64,000 nucleotides of DNA from Thraustochytrium sp. TN22 (GCA_013306675.1 JABLUY010000021.1:160340-224339); one strand, 5' to 3'; shown: positions 19,401 to 26,760, counted from the first letter of the stretch. Notes: generated by a model from the letters alone, not told the origin. A program made the numbers and translations.

Positions 19401-20804
19401 GAGCCACTGCTGCTTGATGGCCAGGTCGTCGCAGTGCGCGTCAAAGATGAAGTGCGGCGTCTGCGTGAAGACGCGGTCCAGGTTGGCGTCAAGGCGACGC
19501 AGCACGGTAACGAGCGCGCGCTTGAGCTTGCACGAGTCGGCATTCGCCAGGCGGTCCACGAGGTAGTCCAGGGCGCTCTCGCGCAGCGTGGGCTCCATCA
19601 CGTTGCCCAGGTAGCCCTCGGAGACGGCCAGAAGCCCGCGGCTGTCCCGACGCGGACGCGGATCGACCGCGAAGCTGCCGTCAACAACGAAGCGCGTCAT
19701 CGCGCCAACGCAGACCTCCGGCACGCTGGCGACGTAGCGCGAGCACGGCTCATCATCCCAGGCGTAGCGCAAAAGCTCCTCGCAGAGCACATCGCACACT
19801 CGGTGCACCGCGACTTTAGTGAAGGCGCGGGGTGTGAATTTGCCCGTGTACAGTGTGGCGATGGCGGCCGCAGAGACGACCGCCTCGGCGTGCGATTCGG
19901 GCGCGCCGGGCGGCGGCGCCAGGATGTCCACCGCCACGTCAAGCGCGGCCGGTGTCTCCGTCTGCAGGCGCGTGAAGAGCGCCGAGCAGCCGTGGAACTG
20001 GCGCACCAGGTAGAGCGCAGCGCCGAGCGCCTGCAGCGCCGCGTCGAGCGCGTCGCGGCGCCACGAGTCGGAGTCGGCCGCCCCCTGGCCGCTACGCAAA
20101 GCCACCGCAGTTTGCGCCACGACTGGGATGAATTGGTGCGCCAGGAGCAGGTAGTAGTCGGCCTGCTCCGGGTCGATCTCGGGCTTGACGCTGCCCAGGT
20201 CGAGGCAGCGCCAGTCGCCAGGAAGGCAGGTGGAGCTGCAGAGTTCGCAGACGGCGCGCGCGAGCGCGCCCGTGCGCTCTGCGCGCGCCCCTCGCGCCTC
20301 GCGCAGCACCTCGAGCGCGCCATTCAAGCTGAGCGTGGCCTCCTGCAGGGCCTTGGCGTTGAGCTGCGAGGGAAAGGGCCAGCTGAAGCTGAGTGCCACG
20401 GCCGTGGCCGCCTCGCAGGTCAAGCGCGCATTGTCGGCATCCTCGGCCGCGGCCAGCTCTGGCAGCAGCACCTGGCCGAAGAGCACCAGCACGCCCGCCT
20501 CACAGTCGAGGTCCTCTCCCGCGGCGCGCACAGCCTGGATGAAGGCCTCGGACTCGATCCCTGGGTTCGCGGCCAGCGCCAGCAGCTCAGGCGCGCGCGC
20601 CTCCGCGATTCTTCGCAACGCCCGCTGTTGTTTTTCTTGTTGCAGCTGCTCCTGCTGCTCCAGCTCCTGCTGCTGCACCTGCTGCTCGCCGCCGGCCTCG
20701 CCCTCGCCGCGCGCGCCGCCGCCTCCGCGCGCGCCGCGCGAGCCCGCCGCGTCGACGTGGGCCCCGCCGGGCCCCGCGCCTCCGCGCGACCGCGTCTGCC
20801 CCAT
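10461..20804 (-). CDS. Giant BEACH-domain protein (LamG-like, PH-BEACH, BEACH, WD40)
   Basis: An intronless protein of about 3,447 residues of the neurobeachin/LRBA/LYST class, large scaffolds for vesicle traffic and lysosome or autophagosome biology. In order: an alpha-helical armadillo-like N-terminal half; a concanavalin/LamG-like domain at about 1020-1175 (SFAAWVILHSAESNATIFEL); acidic linkers; a PH-BEACH domain at about 2440-2535 ending in SYLFDF; the BEACH domain at about 2565-2855 with YPILPWVVADY, FRDLRYPIG, GTVLWYLMRLEPFTT and the closing DLTFGSKQQGPEAVEAVN; then C-terminal WD40 blades. A run of about 19 Gly interrupts the last propeller. The open frame continues upstream to 21266 but opens there with GTG. 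The first ATG is MGQTRSRG at 20804, so I use that. The upstream in-frame stretch is low-complexity (Leu-Asp)n and Arg/Ala. Confidence 0.9.
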   Translation of the reverse strand: MGQTRSRGGAGPGGAHVDAAGSRGARGGGGARGEGEAGGEQQVQQQELEQQEQLQQEKQQRALRRIAEARAPELLALAANPGIESEAFIQAVRAAGEDLDCEAGVLVLFGQVLLPELAAAEDADNARLTCEAATAVALSFSWPFPSQLNAKALQEATLSLNGALEVLREARGARAERTGALARAVCELCSSTCLPGDWRCLDLGSVKPEIDPEQADYYLLLAHQFIPVVAQTAVALRSGQGAADSDSWRRDALDAALQALGAALYLVRQFHGCSALFTRLQTETPAALDVAVDILAPPPGAPESHAEAVVSAAAIATLYTGKFTPRAFTKVAVHRVCDVLCEELLRYAWDDEPCSRYVASVPEVCVGAMTRFVVDGSFAVDPRPRRDSRGLLAVSEGYLGNVMEPTLRESALDYLVDRLANADSCKLKRALVTVLRRLDANLDRVFTQTPHFIFDAHCDDLAIKQQWLNAIDSHSRLDLFHAACTMTSLHTRIRSGHGSSEALVVLTATMLIGEAPTLGDRRIRQLLDILTPPCVTALPWTLECCAWAILDAILHQAHSDGNLQPQTTVDLFRMLTRRGICNEPAVAPALANIFRVLWYERLDAKLSRQLLQTVREEVSAQLSGKAEPPASSSAEASTATPCHFFLEIFTSMATSSAMTTFWTSYGLADDLTHFVRVCADVGQRHAVALAVVRTFTYMLANNLDIRASAPAKALYVPLGALLVDACGSSEADLGAALAAALDMAFDGKREFSWDSRTCLLVAMPPLGSKLVLHPAALDTAIQILLGARQRQPRVFRAALLVLKSLVCASSPASRALRSYTVESDSIVDAHESDDSSEEARERASSGDPHARFHLPGFEERAALFEANEGSDSAAVADAFDAIESCVNATSMLDLEQPLVLHLLAELELMEDIDTRRDAFQVMAALVRAQTSVRELKALFRKIWAVSKEKDLVTDLARTINTAVDAGRSFLYFSGAQSGLRVDFINETSGEIGRVARLPPPLGLSSPVTQAPVASPKGSRTQAPPSWPSRESLSFAAWVILHSAESNATIFELCTKSRREGVGLYIDHGVPTVAIRLRGQTRSFPAARELAPGRWYHLALTMTREKPTSLFAGGSHDVANIFIDGKSHLRQVGRCGLPLGGAPLVNWTIGSNCDRGSLLHGCLSGVRFWSVGLGAKDVSLLATGASGVVRPKHVALELDERATASEGTVFLDASHYSASLFVGQRPVALQGAAGGVHVALQRGARKAMLSVGGMQAVLPLLALEGGARLTGCALHLLGKLVRATRTSQAPSLQAAVADAIAVISYLLRRLPADSVGADTLLGAEFFVDHLEREWPLFKQGVRDILLCLEIWTKPGSAVPPLAMVDVLRRVCKSRPEVFRTLIGVNHLVDELAVRTRPVTEEDRQTVHFLWRASRYGSKYSKSMVFDTIMEEGISSISIDQAGGAAPPPRPPTSPASAVAQVNASAADTTTAGATGDEGEGEGEVDDDDDHEDEDEDKEDSAPKRPLRQRSSRGSPSATVAPPSTPRDSCRELWLQMVTFKGAAQPHVRLGTDAALGFAGVLSEAVDSMRVYRASSSDVLSLVALLCNLDLDSPMLVVLLNSFCTLARLDAAAIVQCFNVELPWEEEYAVHTPLSRERETSDDAASEGSGGSASQLSISSGWEDGSPPRIRNVTLEVLVALLASARRGVVLGALELFRILRARQALPTQSLVVTWPAMSAVLADSMEPLRWESEAEDYARLRAKLIDLAVAWRGKDRICAFPRALEVFLGGMLARLPCGEAKLRAVEDLWELVQAHEGNWKAFMQLPGWMQLLRTTLCPLEVNGTACACFARTCDLLDTLHVRDLVLVATDAARRPRSETSILTSPVALEATLAELHEEREAKLRALLVCRTITQVGLCMGCMTRDDRLTIGHNLVTLLCRVLGGSMRPFDAAQHPFAGMGWMSAAQLGWGAPPGSAMAKGAAAGPASAAPEPVGPQDLWMQAFYAFLNILDDLEVSPLTFGGAGSEHVQGHCRCKRCLLRAELQGPVVDVLLRILTSALDRGSDSRLAADARVEAERALSALSLMLDHDDSLPGHVLTRIAADLGRAQQAAQDEGGTPPSALLIDVKDVVLRLVRTSEARLKSSAATAPSSGESGEGQGQASKTSASLSSSSSSSSMASSASASASSIPPPVLVPRLGSSVDVNVAWAWSGEALAWRRQVQVAVAQLREREVLQRAQKHASYALNEKRALATWSNVLRQVAHERGTWGEGRSSDARFVRLDVSETSHTRLRLKVRANPSADDHRVASERSKPTVEMRRRRAAAAAAAQQQQQQQDQDQKQQAKAGGGEEEDSGAGSRLNLFRELQEARALGVTVSSGALAKRSTLQPTKSDLKQVPAGSSGVLLGAGASEGGNESTGVAAAPRDSSSSLRSSGSGSLMEEDRARMRERRASTQSRGPLDALVREDVSLVAPSGVVQGVLEVFPSFLRFLRDTSQQRPDGTLGLGKRWHVDQIRRVQRRRVNMRWTGLEVFTGVTERKSYLFDFSGGAARCVAATKQLGRLIDSEDALWTPAERAARSGAQEAWLEGRISNMEYLMALNDFAGRSYLDLAQYPILPWVVADYSSSTLDLRKATTFRDLRYPIGAQSEPKRAELRAKFEDATRDYRAMLPASQQGGLFRWPLLSGADERQLQEQRHGDVNVLQGPPWHFGSHYSSRGTVLWYLMRLEPFTTLHIQLQGGRFDHADRQFDSVAMAFDFATRVSPRELLPEFFCNPEFLRNSSGFDLGTKQDGTQVGDVALPPWAATPEDFVRLQREALESDYVSAQLHHWIDLTFGSKQQGPEAVEAVNMYFHLMYEGAVDLDYLDRVRPDLYRTVQRMVEEYGQMPPMLFVRGHPQRRTRLPLYASLSGPRAASWVYTRLRQPPMADDPVAWSSPVFDVSFVASLPFGLVGGKRYSAFEWASQQFAVRHVLMVTTQQTAVMVYVLTALDDPGNVQVTWETLGHVSGLRAEKFERTSGAAWQRAAFACVPGPCKDRVTHAGLREAGLLDGRQVLRSAEEAQRAAEADRAGAESSLAGALSADPVARAAAAAALGAVSPTTAMATAAAAVGAGDVGSAAAAVSSVPSPLTPSKATRATRHQRALLSDSPSASLSLPPVQAVAELASDLRNLLRVLAVGCFDNSFRMSTFDWTPASEAHQLFGAMGPKHPFLRGGQAAKLSRDHVFKMHTDLTTCVASSEDGAYVLTGSADCCVFVWRAHRDSLLLENVLLGHDDVVTCVAASAELDLVVSVSLDGTCIMHTLEQANYVRSLVLDEEVDGGEAKGSSSGGGGGGGGGGGGGGGGGGAPQRSVGVPAVGGPSSALWVGIAASPMPTLVIWNAPRMALLAYSVNGRRLGRTVVDVELRFFCFSLDGHLLLCVTERRTVLVLVAHSMERLAETEAVRDAPTSITALDAERYLLALQDGTFVVLLYK
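10848..10902. repeat. (CCA)n microsatellite encoding polyglycine in the BEACH gene
   Basis: About 18-19 CAC/CCA triplets in a row encode, on the minus strand, a polyglycine run within the C-terminal WD40 region. It is pure at the nucleotide level, so recent expansion by slippage is likely. Confidence 0.9.
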
Positions 20805-21604
20805 GGCGCGCGCGCCGCGCGCGCCCGCGCCGCGCCGCGCCGTGCTGCGCTGCCGCCCGCCCGCGTGCGCGCCGCCCGCGCGCCGCCCGCGCGCCGCCGC
20901 GCGCCGCCGCGGGCTCCGGCTCGGCTCTGCGCGCCCGATCGCCCGCCTCGCCGCCCCGGCCGAAGTTGTACAACGCCCAACCTCGGCTCGCTCGGCGTCG
21001 CGCCGATGCGCGAGCTCGTCGGCTCCGCTTGGCTCGGCTCGGTTCGGCTCGGCTCGCGGGCGAGCGAGAGGCCAGCCAGCAGCGCGCGACGCGGCGAGAC
21101 CGGAGTCGAGGTCGAGGTCGAGGTCGAGGTCGAGGTCGAGGTCGAGGTCGAGCTTACATGGCACCGGGCGGCCTGATGATGCACTGCAGCGCGACAGCGA
21201 GTGCTGCAGGCAGGCTGACGCCGGCGGCGCGTCGGCGAGGCTCGCTCGCTGCGCGGCGCCCACCACGAGGAGGCGAGATGCACAGCGAGGGCGTGCGCGG
21301 GAGGCTACGAGCGTGCGCGCCGGCTGCGCGGAGTGGAGGGCTGGCCGGGCGGACGACCGGGATGCGCCACGCCGTGCCAGGAGCGACAGCAGCGACAGGA
21401 TAGGAGTGGCGCGTGCCTAGTGCGCGGGGACGTCCGCGACCGGTGCACACTGGTCGTTGCTGGCTGCCAGAGCTGAGGGGCGTCGTGACCGATAAGTTCT
21501 TGCTCGCGCGCCCGCCCGCTCGCTCGCTCGCTCGCTACGCGGCAGCAGAGGCAGGAGGCACGCCTATCGCCACGGCGAAGGGTGCATGCGCGCAGCGCGC
21601 GAGG
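20805..21604. other. Divergent intergenic region between BEACH gene and unknown gene
   Basis: About 0.8 kb likely holding two divergent promoters. Open frames cross it on both strands but show only low-complexity Arg/Ala/Pro or Leu-Asp repeats. It contains the (GTCGAG)n array at 21105-21152. Confidence 0.5.
21105..21152. repeat. (GTCGAG)n hexanucleotide repeat
   Basis: About eight perfect gtcgag units. On the minus strand they would encode (Leu-Asp)n if the BEACH frame were opened upstream of its first ATG, so they more likely sit in the 5' UTR or promoter. Confidence 0.9.
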
Positions 21605-22999
21605 ATGTCGGCGGACGACCCGTCGCCGCGGCTGCGTCCGCGGAGCGCCAAGCACCACAAGGGCCATGACCGAGGCTTCACGCTGCTGCGGCAAGAAGAC
21701 GAAGAGGAGTCCAAGCAGGTCGACGAGGAGTTGACGGAGACCTTCGAGGAGGTAATGTCAGGAAACGACGTCGAGGTCGCCTCGCTGCGACTAGAGGACC
21801 TGGACATTGACACGGGGGCAACGAGAGACGACGGCAACTTTGACGAAGAGGATGACGACCTGCGCGAGATTCGAAGCAAGTGCCAAACGCTCTCGCGCAC
21901 GGCAAAGCGTCTCGCAAAAGAGCTTGGTCTTCTCCGCTCCGGCCTGCGGCCTGGCCCGGACGATGACGCCGTACTCGTCACAGATGGCGCGGCGGATATT
22001 TCCAGCACGGGCGCTGACGCGGGGCTGCCAGCCTTGGATGCGGGGCTGCCGGCCTTGCATGCAGCCGTGGACGCGGACGCCATGAGCACCGTGAGCCGGA
22101 GGCTCCGTTTCAACAGCGACGGGAGCTTGGACATTTTCGTCGAGACGAAGCATTCCCCACGATGCCCGCGAGGCTGGCGTTCCAGGTCGCAGCTCAAGGC
22201 AGGCTCTCGCGGCTCGCCTTGTGATTCGCCTACTGACGACTCGGCCCTCGCTTCGCCTGTCTCTTCGCCTGTTTCTTCGACTCGAGCATCGTTTCTCGCT
22301 GCGCCACTTGAGTCACGCCCCAAGACGTCACCGCCCGCTCTGCACGCGCGACGGGAGCGCACGCGTAGCATCGAGGAGCTGCAAGAGGCCGTGCAAGAGC
22401 CCTTGCGCATCATCCAAGAGCAGGAGGATCGCCGGCAGGAGCTTCTCGCCCGCATCCAGGCCCGATTGCGCGCGCGCACGCAGGGTGGTCGTGCATCGCC
22501 GCCTATCGCCGTACCCAGGCGAGCCCCGCCACCGCTTCCTGGGTCGCCGGCGCCGCCGGCGGACGAGGAGCTCGAGGTCGCCGACGACCTCGAGTTCAAC
22601 CACGCCGCCGGCGCCGACGAGGTCTCGGCAGCAGGCTCGGCGCTCGAGGCCACGCCTGTGATGTCCTCGAACGCGGCCGCGGACGCCGCTCATGTCATGG
22701 GCTTCTCCGAGTGGCTGCGCAAGTCCTCGCGGCCGGCCAAGTCCTGCTCTGCTGCGAGCGTTTCGAGCGTGCCGAGCTTGCCGAGCGCGTCGAGCGCGGC
22801 GAGCGCGTCGAGCGCGGCCAGCTCGGAGGCGGCGCTGCGCGCCCAGGTTGGCCACCTGCGTGGCCTCCTCCGTGCGCGCGCCGCGGACCTGCGCGCGCGG
22901 CCCTTCCGCGGCGGCGCGAGCGTGGACGCGCTGCTCTCGGAGGCGCAGCGCTTCGGGCTGCGCTCGCTGCGCCCGCGAGCTGCCTCCGCCGCGCTCTGA
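21605..22999 (+). CDS. Unrecognised acidic/low-complexity protein with short coiled-coil segments
   Basis: A 464-residue ORF beginning at ATG 21605 (MSADDPSPRLRPRS); the frame is open further upstream but only in low-complexity sequence. I do not recognise a family. Visible features: an acidic region (EEESKQVDEELTETFEEV, then EEDDDLREI), a helical heptad-like stretch LQEAVQEPLRIIQEQEDRRQ that could form a coiled coil, Ser/Pro/Ala-rich linkers, and a C-terminal Arg/Ala/Leu helix. A repeated motif AGLPALDAGLPALHA is present near the middle. There are no membrane segments or enzyme motifs. It is divergent from the BEACH gene and in tandem with the oxidase gene. Coding status is supported by the long frame and biased composition only. 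Confidence 0.5.
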   Translation: MSADDPSPRLRPRSAKHHKGHDRGFTLLRQEDEEESKQVDEELTETFEEVMSGNDVEVASLRLEDLDIDTGATRDDGNFDEEDDDLREIRSKCQTLSRTAKRLAKELGLLRSGLRPGPDDDAVLVTDGAADISSTGADAGLPALDAGLPALHAAVDADAMSTVSRRLRFNSDGSLDIFVETKHSPRCPRGWRSRSQLKAGSRGSPCDSPTDDSALASPVSSPVSSTRASFLAAPLESRPKTSPPALHARRERTRSIEELQEAVQEPLRIIQEQEDRRQELLARIQARLRARTQGGRASPPIAVPRRAPPPLPGSPAPPADEELEVADDLEFNHAAGADEVSAAGSALEATPVMSSNAAADAAHVMGFSEWLRKSSRPAKSCSAASVSSVPSLPSASSAASASSAASSEAALRAQVGHLRGLLRARAADLRARPFRGGASVDALLSEAQRFGLRSLRPRAASAAL

Positions 23000-23516
23000 C
23001 GGGGTCTGCGGCCACCTCATCATGATCATGATCATGCTGTGGAGCGAGTCGCGCCTGCAGTGCAGTGCAGTGCAGTGGCGCGGCCTGCCTGTCCGCGCGT
23101 CGCTATGGCCCTCCAACGAGCCGCCCTGCGACTAGTACCCAGCCACCCTCTTCAGGTTCTCCAGTGAGAAGAATAGCGGCGCCGAGGGAGCAGAGCGGCG
23201 CTGAGCGGCGCTGGCGGAGGCGTGCGGCGAACGCCGCGCGGGCGGCCTCGGCGGCGCGGCAGACCCGGAGCGCAGGAGCGGCGGCGGCGAGCGGCGGCGA
23301 GCGGCGGCGAGCGGCGGCGACCTGCAGGCCCGCCCCTCCGGCTGGCTTGCTTCGAGGCGGCTTGCGGGCGCGGAGCGTGAGTTGGGCGGCGCGGCCTGGC
23401 GAGCGGCGAGGGACGCCGCGCTGCCGCAGCGCGCCGCGCTGGACGAGGAGCGCGAAGAGAAAGGCACTGACGAGGCGGCGGAGGAGCGCAGCGAGGACTC
23501 GGAGAGGAGAGGCACG
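23000..23516. other. Upstream region of the oxidase gene with short tandem repeats
   Basis: Contains atcatg units (about 23018-23035), gcagt units (about 23056-23075) and a perfect decamer array gcggcggcga x4 at 23281-23320. No gene is supported; the open frame extending upstream of ATG 23517 is low complexity. Confidence 0.6.
23281..23320. repeat. Perfect decamer tandem repeat (gcggcggcga)x4
   Basis: Four identical 10-bp units, about 200 bp before the D-amino-acid oxidase ATG, probably in its 5' UTR or promoter. Confidence 0.95.
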
Positions 23517-24608
23517 ATGCCCCGCGGGTGGAATGACAGCGGGAACAACTTCAAGAAGCGGCGCGCCGTGGTGATCGGCAGCGGCGCGCAGGGCCTGGCC
23601 GCGGCGTGGAAGCTCCTGGACACGGGCATGTTCGAGGTGGAGGTGATCGCGGACAAGATGGGCATGATGCCGCCGAACGCGCTGTGGGAGATCCCGCCGT
23701 ACAACGTGCAGCCGGAAGCGCTCGTGACCAAGTGGGCCAAGGCCACCTTCGGCGAGTACCTGGCGCTCAAGGAGGAGCACGGGGACGCGCCCGGCGTGTG
23801 CTACCCGGTGCCGCTGTATGCGCTGACGCGCAACTCGATGCCCGGCGAGCACCCGCACGCCAAGGACCTTGTCAACTACCGCCGCGGCCCGCAGGTTCTG
23901 CAGGAGGAGACGCTGCAGCGCGCCACCGCCTACACTGCGCACAAGACGTACAAGGACGCCGAGGCGTACGACTCCATCACGGTCAACACGCGCAAGCACT
24001 TTGCGTGGCTGCGCAAGCGCATTCAGGACCTCGGCGGCCGCTTCTCGCGCGTCGAGCTGGGCAAGCTCGAGGACGCCTGGACCGCAGAGGAGCGCGGCCA
24101 GGTCGACCTCGTGGTCAACTGCACCGGCATGGGCGCCTACGACCTGGTGCCGGACCACGCCGTCAAGCCCATCAAGGGCCACGTTGTGCATGTGCCCATG
24201 GACGAGGTCCGCTGCGCCATGGGCGACTACGAGTCGCGCTCCTACGCCATTTGCGCCGATGGCGAGTGGCTCGAGGTGGGCGGCACCTCTGAGGAGGGCG
24301 TGTGGGAGCGCGCGCCGGACCTCTCCATCGTCGACGACCTGGTGAACCGCGCCAAGGAGATGCTGCCCCGCCTGCGCGAGGCGATGGAGCACTCCGACGG
24401 CGATGTCTGGACGGGCCTGCGCCCCGGCCGTGAGGGCGGCGTGCGCTTTGGCGTGGACAATGAGATCTCTGGCGCCGACAAGCCCGTCGTTATCCACTGC
24501 TACGGCCACGGCGGCGCTGGCGTCATCACCAGCCTTGGGTGCGCTAACGACGTTGCTGCGCTCGCCATTGGTGCCCTGCAGATCATCGCCTCCAAGGCCA
24601 AGCTCTGA
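23517..24608 (+). CDS. D-amino-acid oxidase family FAD enzyme, possible peroxisomal AKL tail
   Basis: A 363-residue flavoprotein of the D-amino-acid/D-aspartate oxidase (DAO) family, which oxidatively deaminates D-amino acids to keto acids, ammonia and hydrogen peroxide. The start ATG at 23517 gives the family's usual length, with the dinucleotide-binding motif VVIGSGAQG at residues 18-26. The conserved C-terminal part has GLRPGR, where Arg binds the substrate carboxylate, and IHCYGHGGAG near residue 325, close to the DAO signature. The protein ends in KAKL; AKL is a permissive type 1 peroxisomal targeting signal, matching the known location of DAO enzymes. Substrate preference (neutral versus acidic D-amino acids) cannot be read. 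It is convergent with the aminotransferase, with only 125 bp between stops. Confidence 0.9.
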   Translation: MPRGWNDSGNNFKKRRAVVIGSGAQGLAAAWKLLDTGMFEVEVIADKMGMMPPNALWEIPPYNVQPEALVTKWAKATFGEYLALKEEHGDAPGVCYPVPLYALTRNSMPGEHPHAKDLVNYRRGPQVLQEETLQRATAYTAHKTYKDAEAYDSITVNTRKHFAWLRKRIQDLGGRFSRVELGKLEDAWTAEERGQVDLVVNCTGMGAYDLVPDHAVKPIKGHVVHVPMDEVRCAMGDYESRSYAICADGEWLEVGGTSEEGVWERAPDLSIVDDLVNRAKEMLPRLREAMEHSDGDVWTGLRPGREGGVRFGVDNEISGADKPVVIHCYGHGGAGVITSLGCANDVAALAIGALQIIASKAKL

Positions 24609-24666
24609 AAATTGAAATGGCGCCCTTGCCCGGTCACCAATACCAACACCCCAAAAGAAAATACCA

Positions 24667-24695
24667 GCAACAACAACAACAACAACAACAACAAC
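24667..24695. repeat. (CAA)n microsatellite between convergent genes
   Basis: About nine caa triplets lie in the 125-bp gap between the oxidase and aminotransferase stop codons, probably in overlapping 3' UTRs. Confidence 0.9.
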
Positions 24696-24733
24696 ATACC
24701 TTTTTTCCTGTTCATTCGTCGGACCGCGGGCCG

Positions 24734-26023
24734 CTAGACCGCGCACCGGAGCTTGTGCAACGCCCGTACGCCACGTGCAATCTGCGCGCGCGAAGTCATC
24801 GCCACGCTCACGCGCACTGACGAGGCGCAGGCCTCCAAGACCTCATCCAGACACGCCGCAACGCGCTGCGACTGCGGTCGAGCGTGGCGCACGATACAGC
24901 GTGTTGCACTCACCACAGAGACGCCCTCATCGCTGCAGGCGTTCGCGAACCGCGGGCTCGCAACGTCCGTCCATGGACCACGGATCATGGCAAAGTAGCC
25001 ACCGCGCGGCCGCAGATCCACGTGCAACTTACAATCCGTCCCTGGCTCACCTTTGGCCACCGCGTCTACAAGGATCTTCATGCGCTCCCCCAGCTCATGC
25101 CGCAGCCGGTTCACATGCGCGTCCATAAACTCGCGGTCCTTTAGCAGCTCGGTGACAACCATGCAACCCACCGGATTGACGCCACCGCCGCTGCGCACGC
25201 TGCCGGCCTTGGCGTACAGCTCCTGCAGCGCACGCGCATCCCCGTGCACCGCGCCCACGCGCAGGCCCGGCGCCAACAGCTTGGAGAAGGTGAGCAGGCT
25301 CAGCACTCGCGCGCTGCCAGCGACGCTGGCGCCGTGCGGCGTCAAGGGCATGCCATCAAAGCTCAGAAAGTTATACGGCTCGTCCAGCAGCATGTGCGTG
25401 TCGAAGCGCTCCGCCAGCTCGCCCAGCCGACGTAGACCTGTCTCGCCCAGCTCCGCGCCGGTCGGGTTGTGGAAAGTGGGCACCATATACACAAAGGCCG
25501 GCGGCGCGAGGCCTGCCGTGTGGCGCGCGGCAAGCTCCTCCTCGAGCAGCGCCACGGAGTCGACCTCCGCGTACCGCGGCAGGCCGACGAGCGCGGAGCA
25601 GCCCGCATCGCGGAGGATATCCTCGGCGAGAAAGTACGAGGGCACCTCGCAGATGGCCTCGCGCGCGCCGCGCGCGTCGCTGCCATGCCGCTCCACATTG
25701 CGCCGCACCAGGCTCGCGGCTAGCACGCCCAGGCCCGCGCTGGATCCGGCCGTCGCCATGACCGTGTCGGGCGCAACCTCGTGGTCGCACGAGCGCGAGA
25801 GGAAGGCTGCCACCTCCTCGCGCCACGGCCTCGGCCCGCTCGACATGCCGTACTGGAGCGCCATGGGCATGTTGGCCACCGTCTCGCGCGCCGCGCGCTC
25901 CATGGCCGCCGTCAGCGCCTCGCGCGGCAGCAGGCTCGCGTCCGGCTGGCCCACGGCGAACGGGACCGCCGCATCGTGCGCATCGATGCGGCCTTCGCCC
26001 GACCAGTAAAGCGGGCCTGTCAT
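24734..26023 (-). CDS. PLP-dependent class I/II aminotransferase
   Basis: A 429-residue fold-type I PLP enzyme. The start ATG at 26023 (MTGPLYWSGEG) gives a normal family length; the frame stays open 770 bp upstream but only in low-complexity Arg/Ala sequence. Conserved elements: YGMSSGPRPWREEVAAFL at the N-terminal side of the PLP domain; TAGSSAGLGV for phosphate binding; VPTFHNPTG, with the Asn that contacts the PLP ring; LDEPYNFL, with Asp and Tyr; and SKLLAPGLRVGAV, with the Schiff-base Lys near residue 246 and the conserved Arg. The closest general resemblance is to 2-aminoadipate/valine-pyruvate-type enzymes, but the substrate is not determinable. It is divergent from ATG2. Confidence 0.85.
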   Translation of the reverse strand: MTGPLYWSGEGRIDAHDAAVPFAVGQPDASLLPREALTAAMERAARETVANMPMALQYGMSSGPRPWREEVAAFLSRSCDHEVAPDTVMATAGSSAGLGVLAASLVRRNVERHGSDARGAREAICEVPSYFLAEDILRDAGCSALVGLPRYAEVDSVALLEEELAARHTAGLAPPAFVYMVPTFHNPTGAELGETGLRRLGELAERFDTHMLLDEPYNFLSFDGMPLTPHGASVAGSARVLSLLTFSKLLAPGLRVGAVHGDARALQELYAKAGSVRSGGGVNPVGCMVVTELLKDREFMDAHVNRLRHELGERMKILVDAVAKGEPGTDCKLHVDLRPRGGYFAMIRGPWTDVASPRFANACSDEGVSVVSATRCIVRHARPQSQRVAACLDEVLEACASSVRVSVAMTSRAQIARGVRALHKLRCAV

Positions 26024-26350
26024 GCGCTCTTGCGCTGCCCGCCGTCCGCTCGAAGAGCAGCTCCGCGTGTCCCTCCTCGGCGATCTCCTGCTGGCGCTGC
26101 GCTGCGCCGCGCGCTGCGCTGCTATGCAGTGCAGCACGTCGTCCCCGGGGGCAGTGCCGAGCGTCCGCCGCCCCGATCCCCAGCCTTCAGGACCCGCGCG
26201 CCTCTGCAAGGGGCTCTGCGGGCGCCGCGCCGGCTGCCTTGGGTCTTCGGCCTCGGCCCTGCCGCGCGCCGCGCCTCGCCTCGCCGCGCCGCGCCTCGCC
26301 GCGCCGCGCCGCCTCGCGCGCGCAGGTCTGTTGCGCCGCGCCGCGCTCAA

Positions 26351-26351
<1 letters not shown>

Positions 26352-26387
<36 letters not shown>
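26352..26387. repeat. (CAGG)n tetranucleotide repeat
   Basis: Nine uninterrupted cagg units in the intergenic region upstream of ATG2. Confidence 0.95.
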
Positions 26388-26389
<2 letters not shown>

Positions 26390-26699
26390 CCCGCGGGAAG
26401 GGCAAAAGGGCCGCGCTGCCGCGGCTGAAATGGGCAAACTCCACGCGGCGGCGCGGCCAGCTTCCAGGCCGCGCGCGCGGGCAAACTCGCGCAGGGCAGG
26501 GGCGGCGGCGCGGCGCGGCGGAGTGCGTTCGGCGCGGGCTCTGGGCGCCGAGGCCGCGGCCGGCGGACGGACGGGGGCGCTGCCGGTCGCCTGGCTGCCT
26601 GTCTGCCTCCCTGGCTGGCTGGCTGCCTGCTTGCGACCTGCTTGCTGCGCAAGCAAGCAAATTTCCTCGGCTCTCTCAAGTCGTCGCGCGGCGGGAAGC

Positions 26700-26742
26700 G
26701 CGGCGCGGCGCGGCGCGGCGCGGCGCGGCGCGGCGCGGCGCG
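26700..26742. repeat. (GGCGC)n pentanucleotide repeat upstream of ATG2
   Basis: A near-perfect cggcg/gcggc array ending about 18 bp before ATG 26761. It is the same motif as before the WRKY19-like gene at 8764-8790 and upstream of the NACHT gene at 44811-44847. Confidence 0.9.
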
Positions 26743-26760
26743 GGCGAGCTGAGCTATGCG

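Larger units (their letters stand above)
26024..26760. other. Divergent promoter region between aminotransferase and ATG2
   Basis: About 0.74 kb. It contains GC-rich cgccgcgcc-type repeats (about 26260-26330), a pure (CAGG)n run at 26352-26387 and (GGCGC)n at 26700-26742. Open frames through it on both strands encode only low-complexity sequence. Confidence 0.6.

Noticed and set aside
19314-21176. Plus-strand ORF of 620 residues opposite the BEACH gene
   Set aside because: Arg/Ala/Leu low-complexity shadow of a GC-rich coding strand.
20805-21266. N-terminal extension of the BEACH protein with (Leu-Asp)n
   Set aside because: The frame opens at a GTG and has only repeat-encoded sequence; the first ATG is at 20804.
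23103-24746. Minus-strand ORF of 547 residues across the D-amino-acid oxidase gene
   Set aside because: Antisense shadow; the plus strand carries the FAD motif and DAO signature and gives the family length.
26239-26760. N-terminal extension of ATG2
   Set aside because: Arg/Ala-rich low complexity over microsatellites; the chorein-type N-terminus starts right at ATG 26761.
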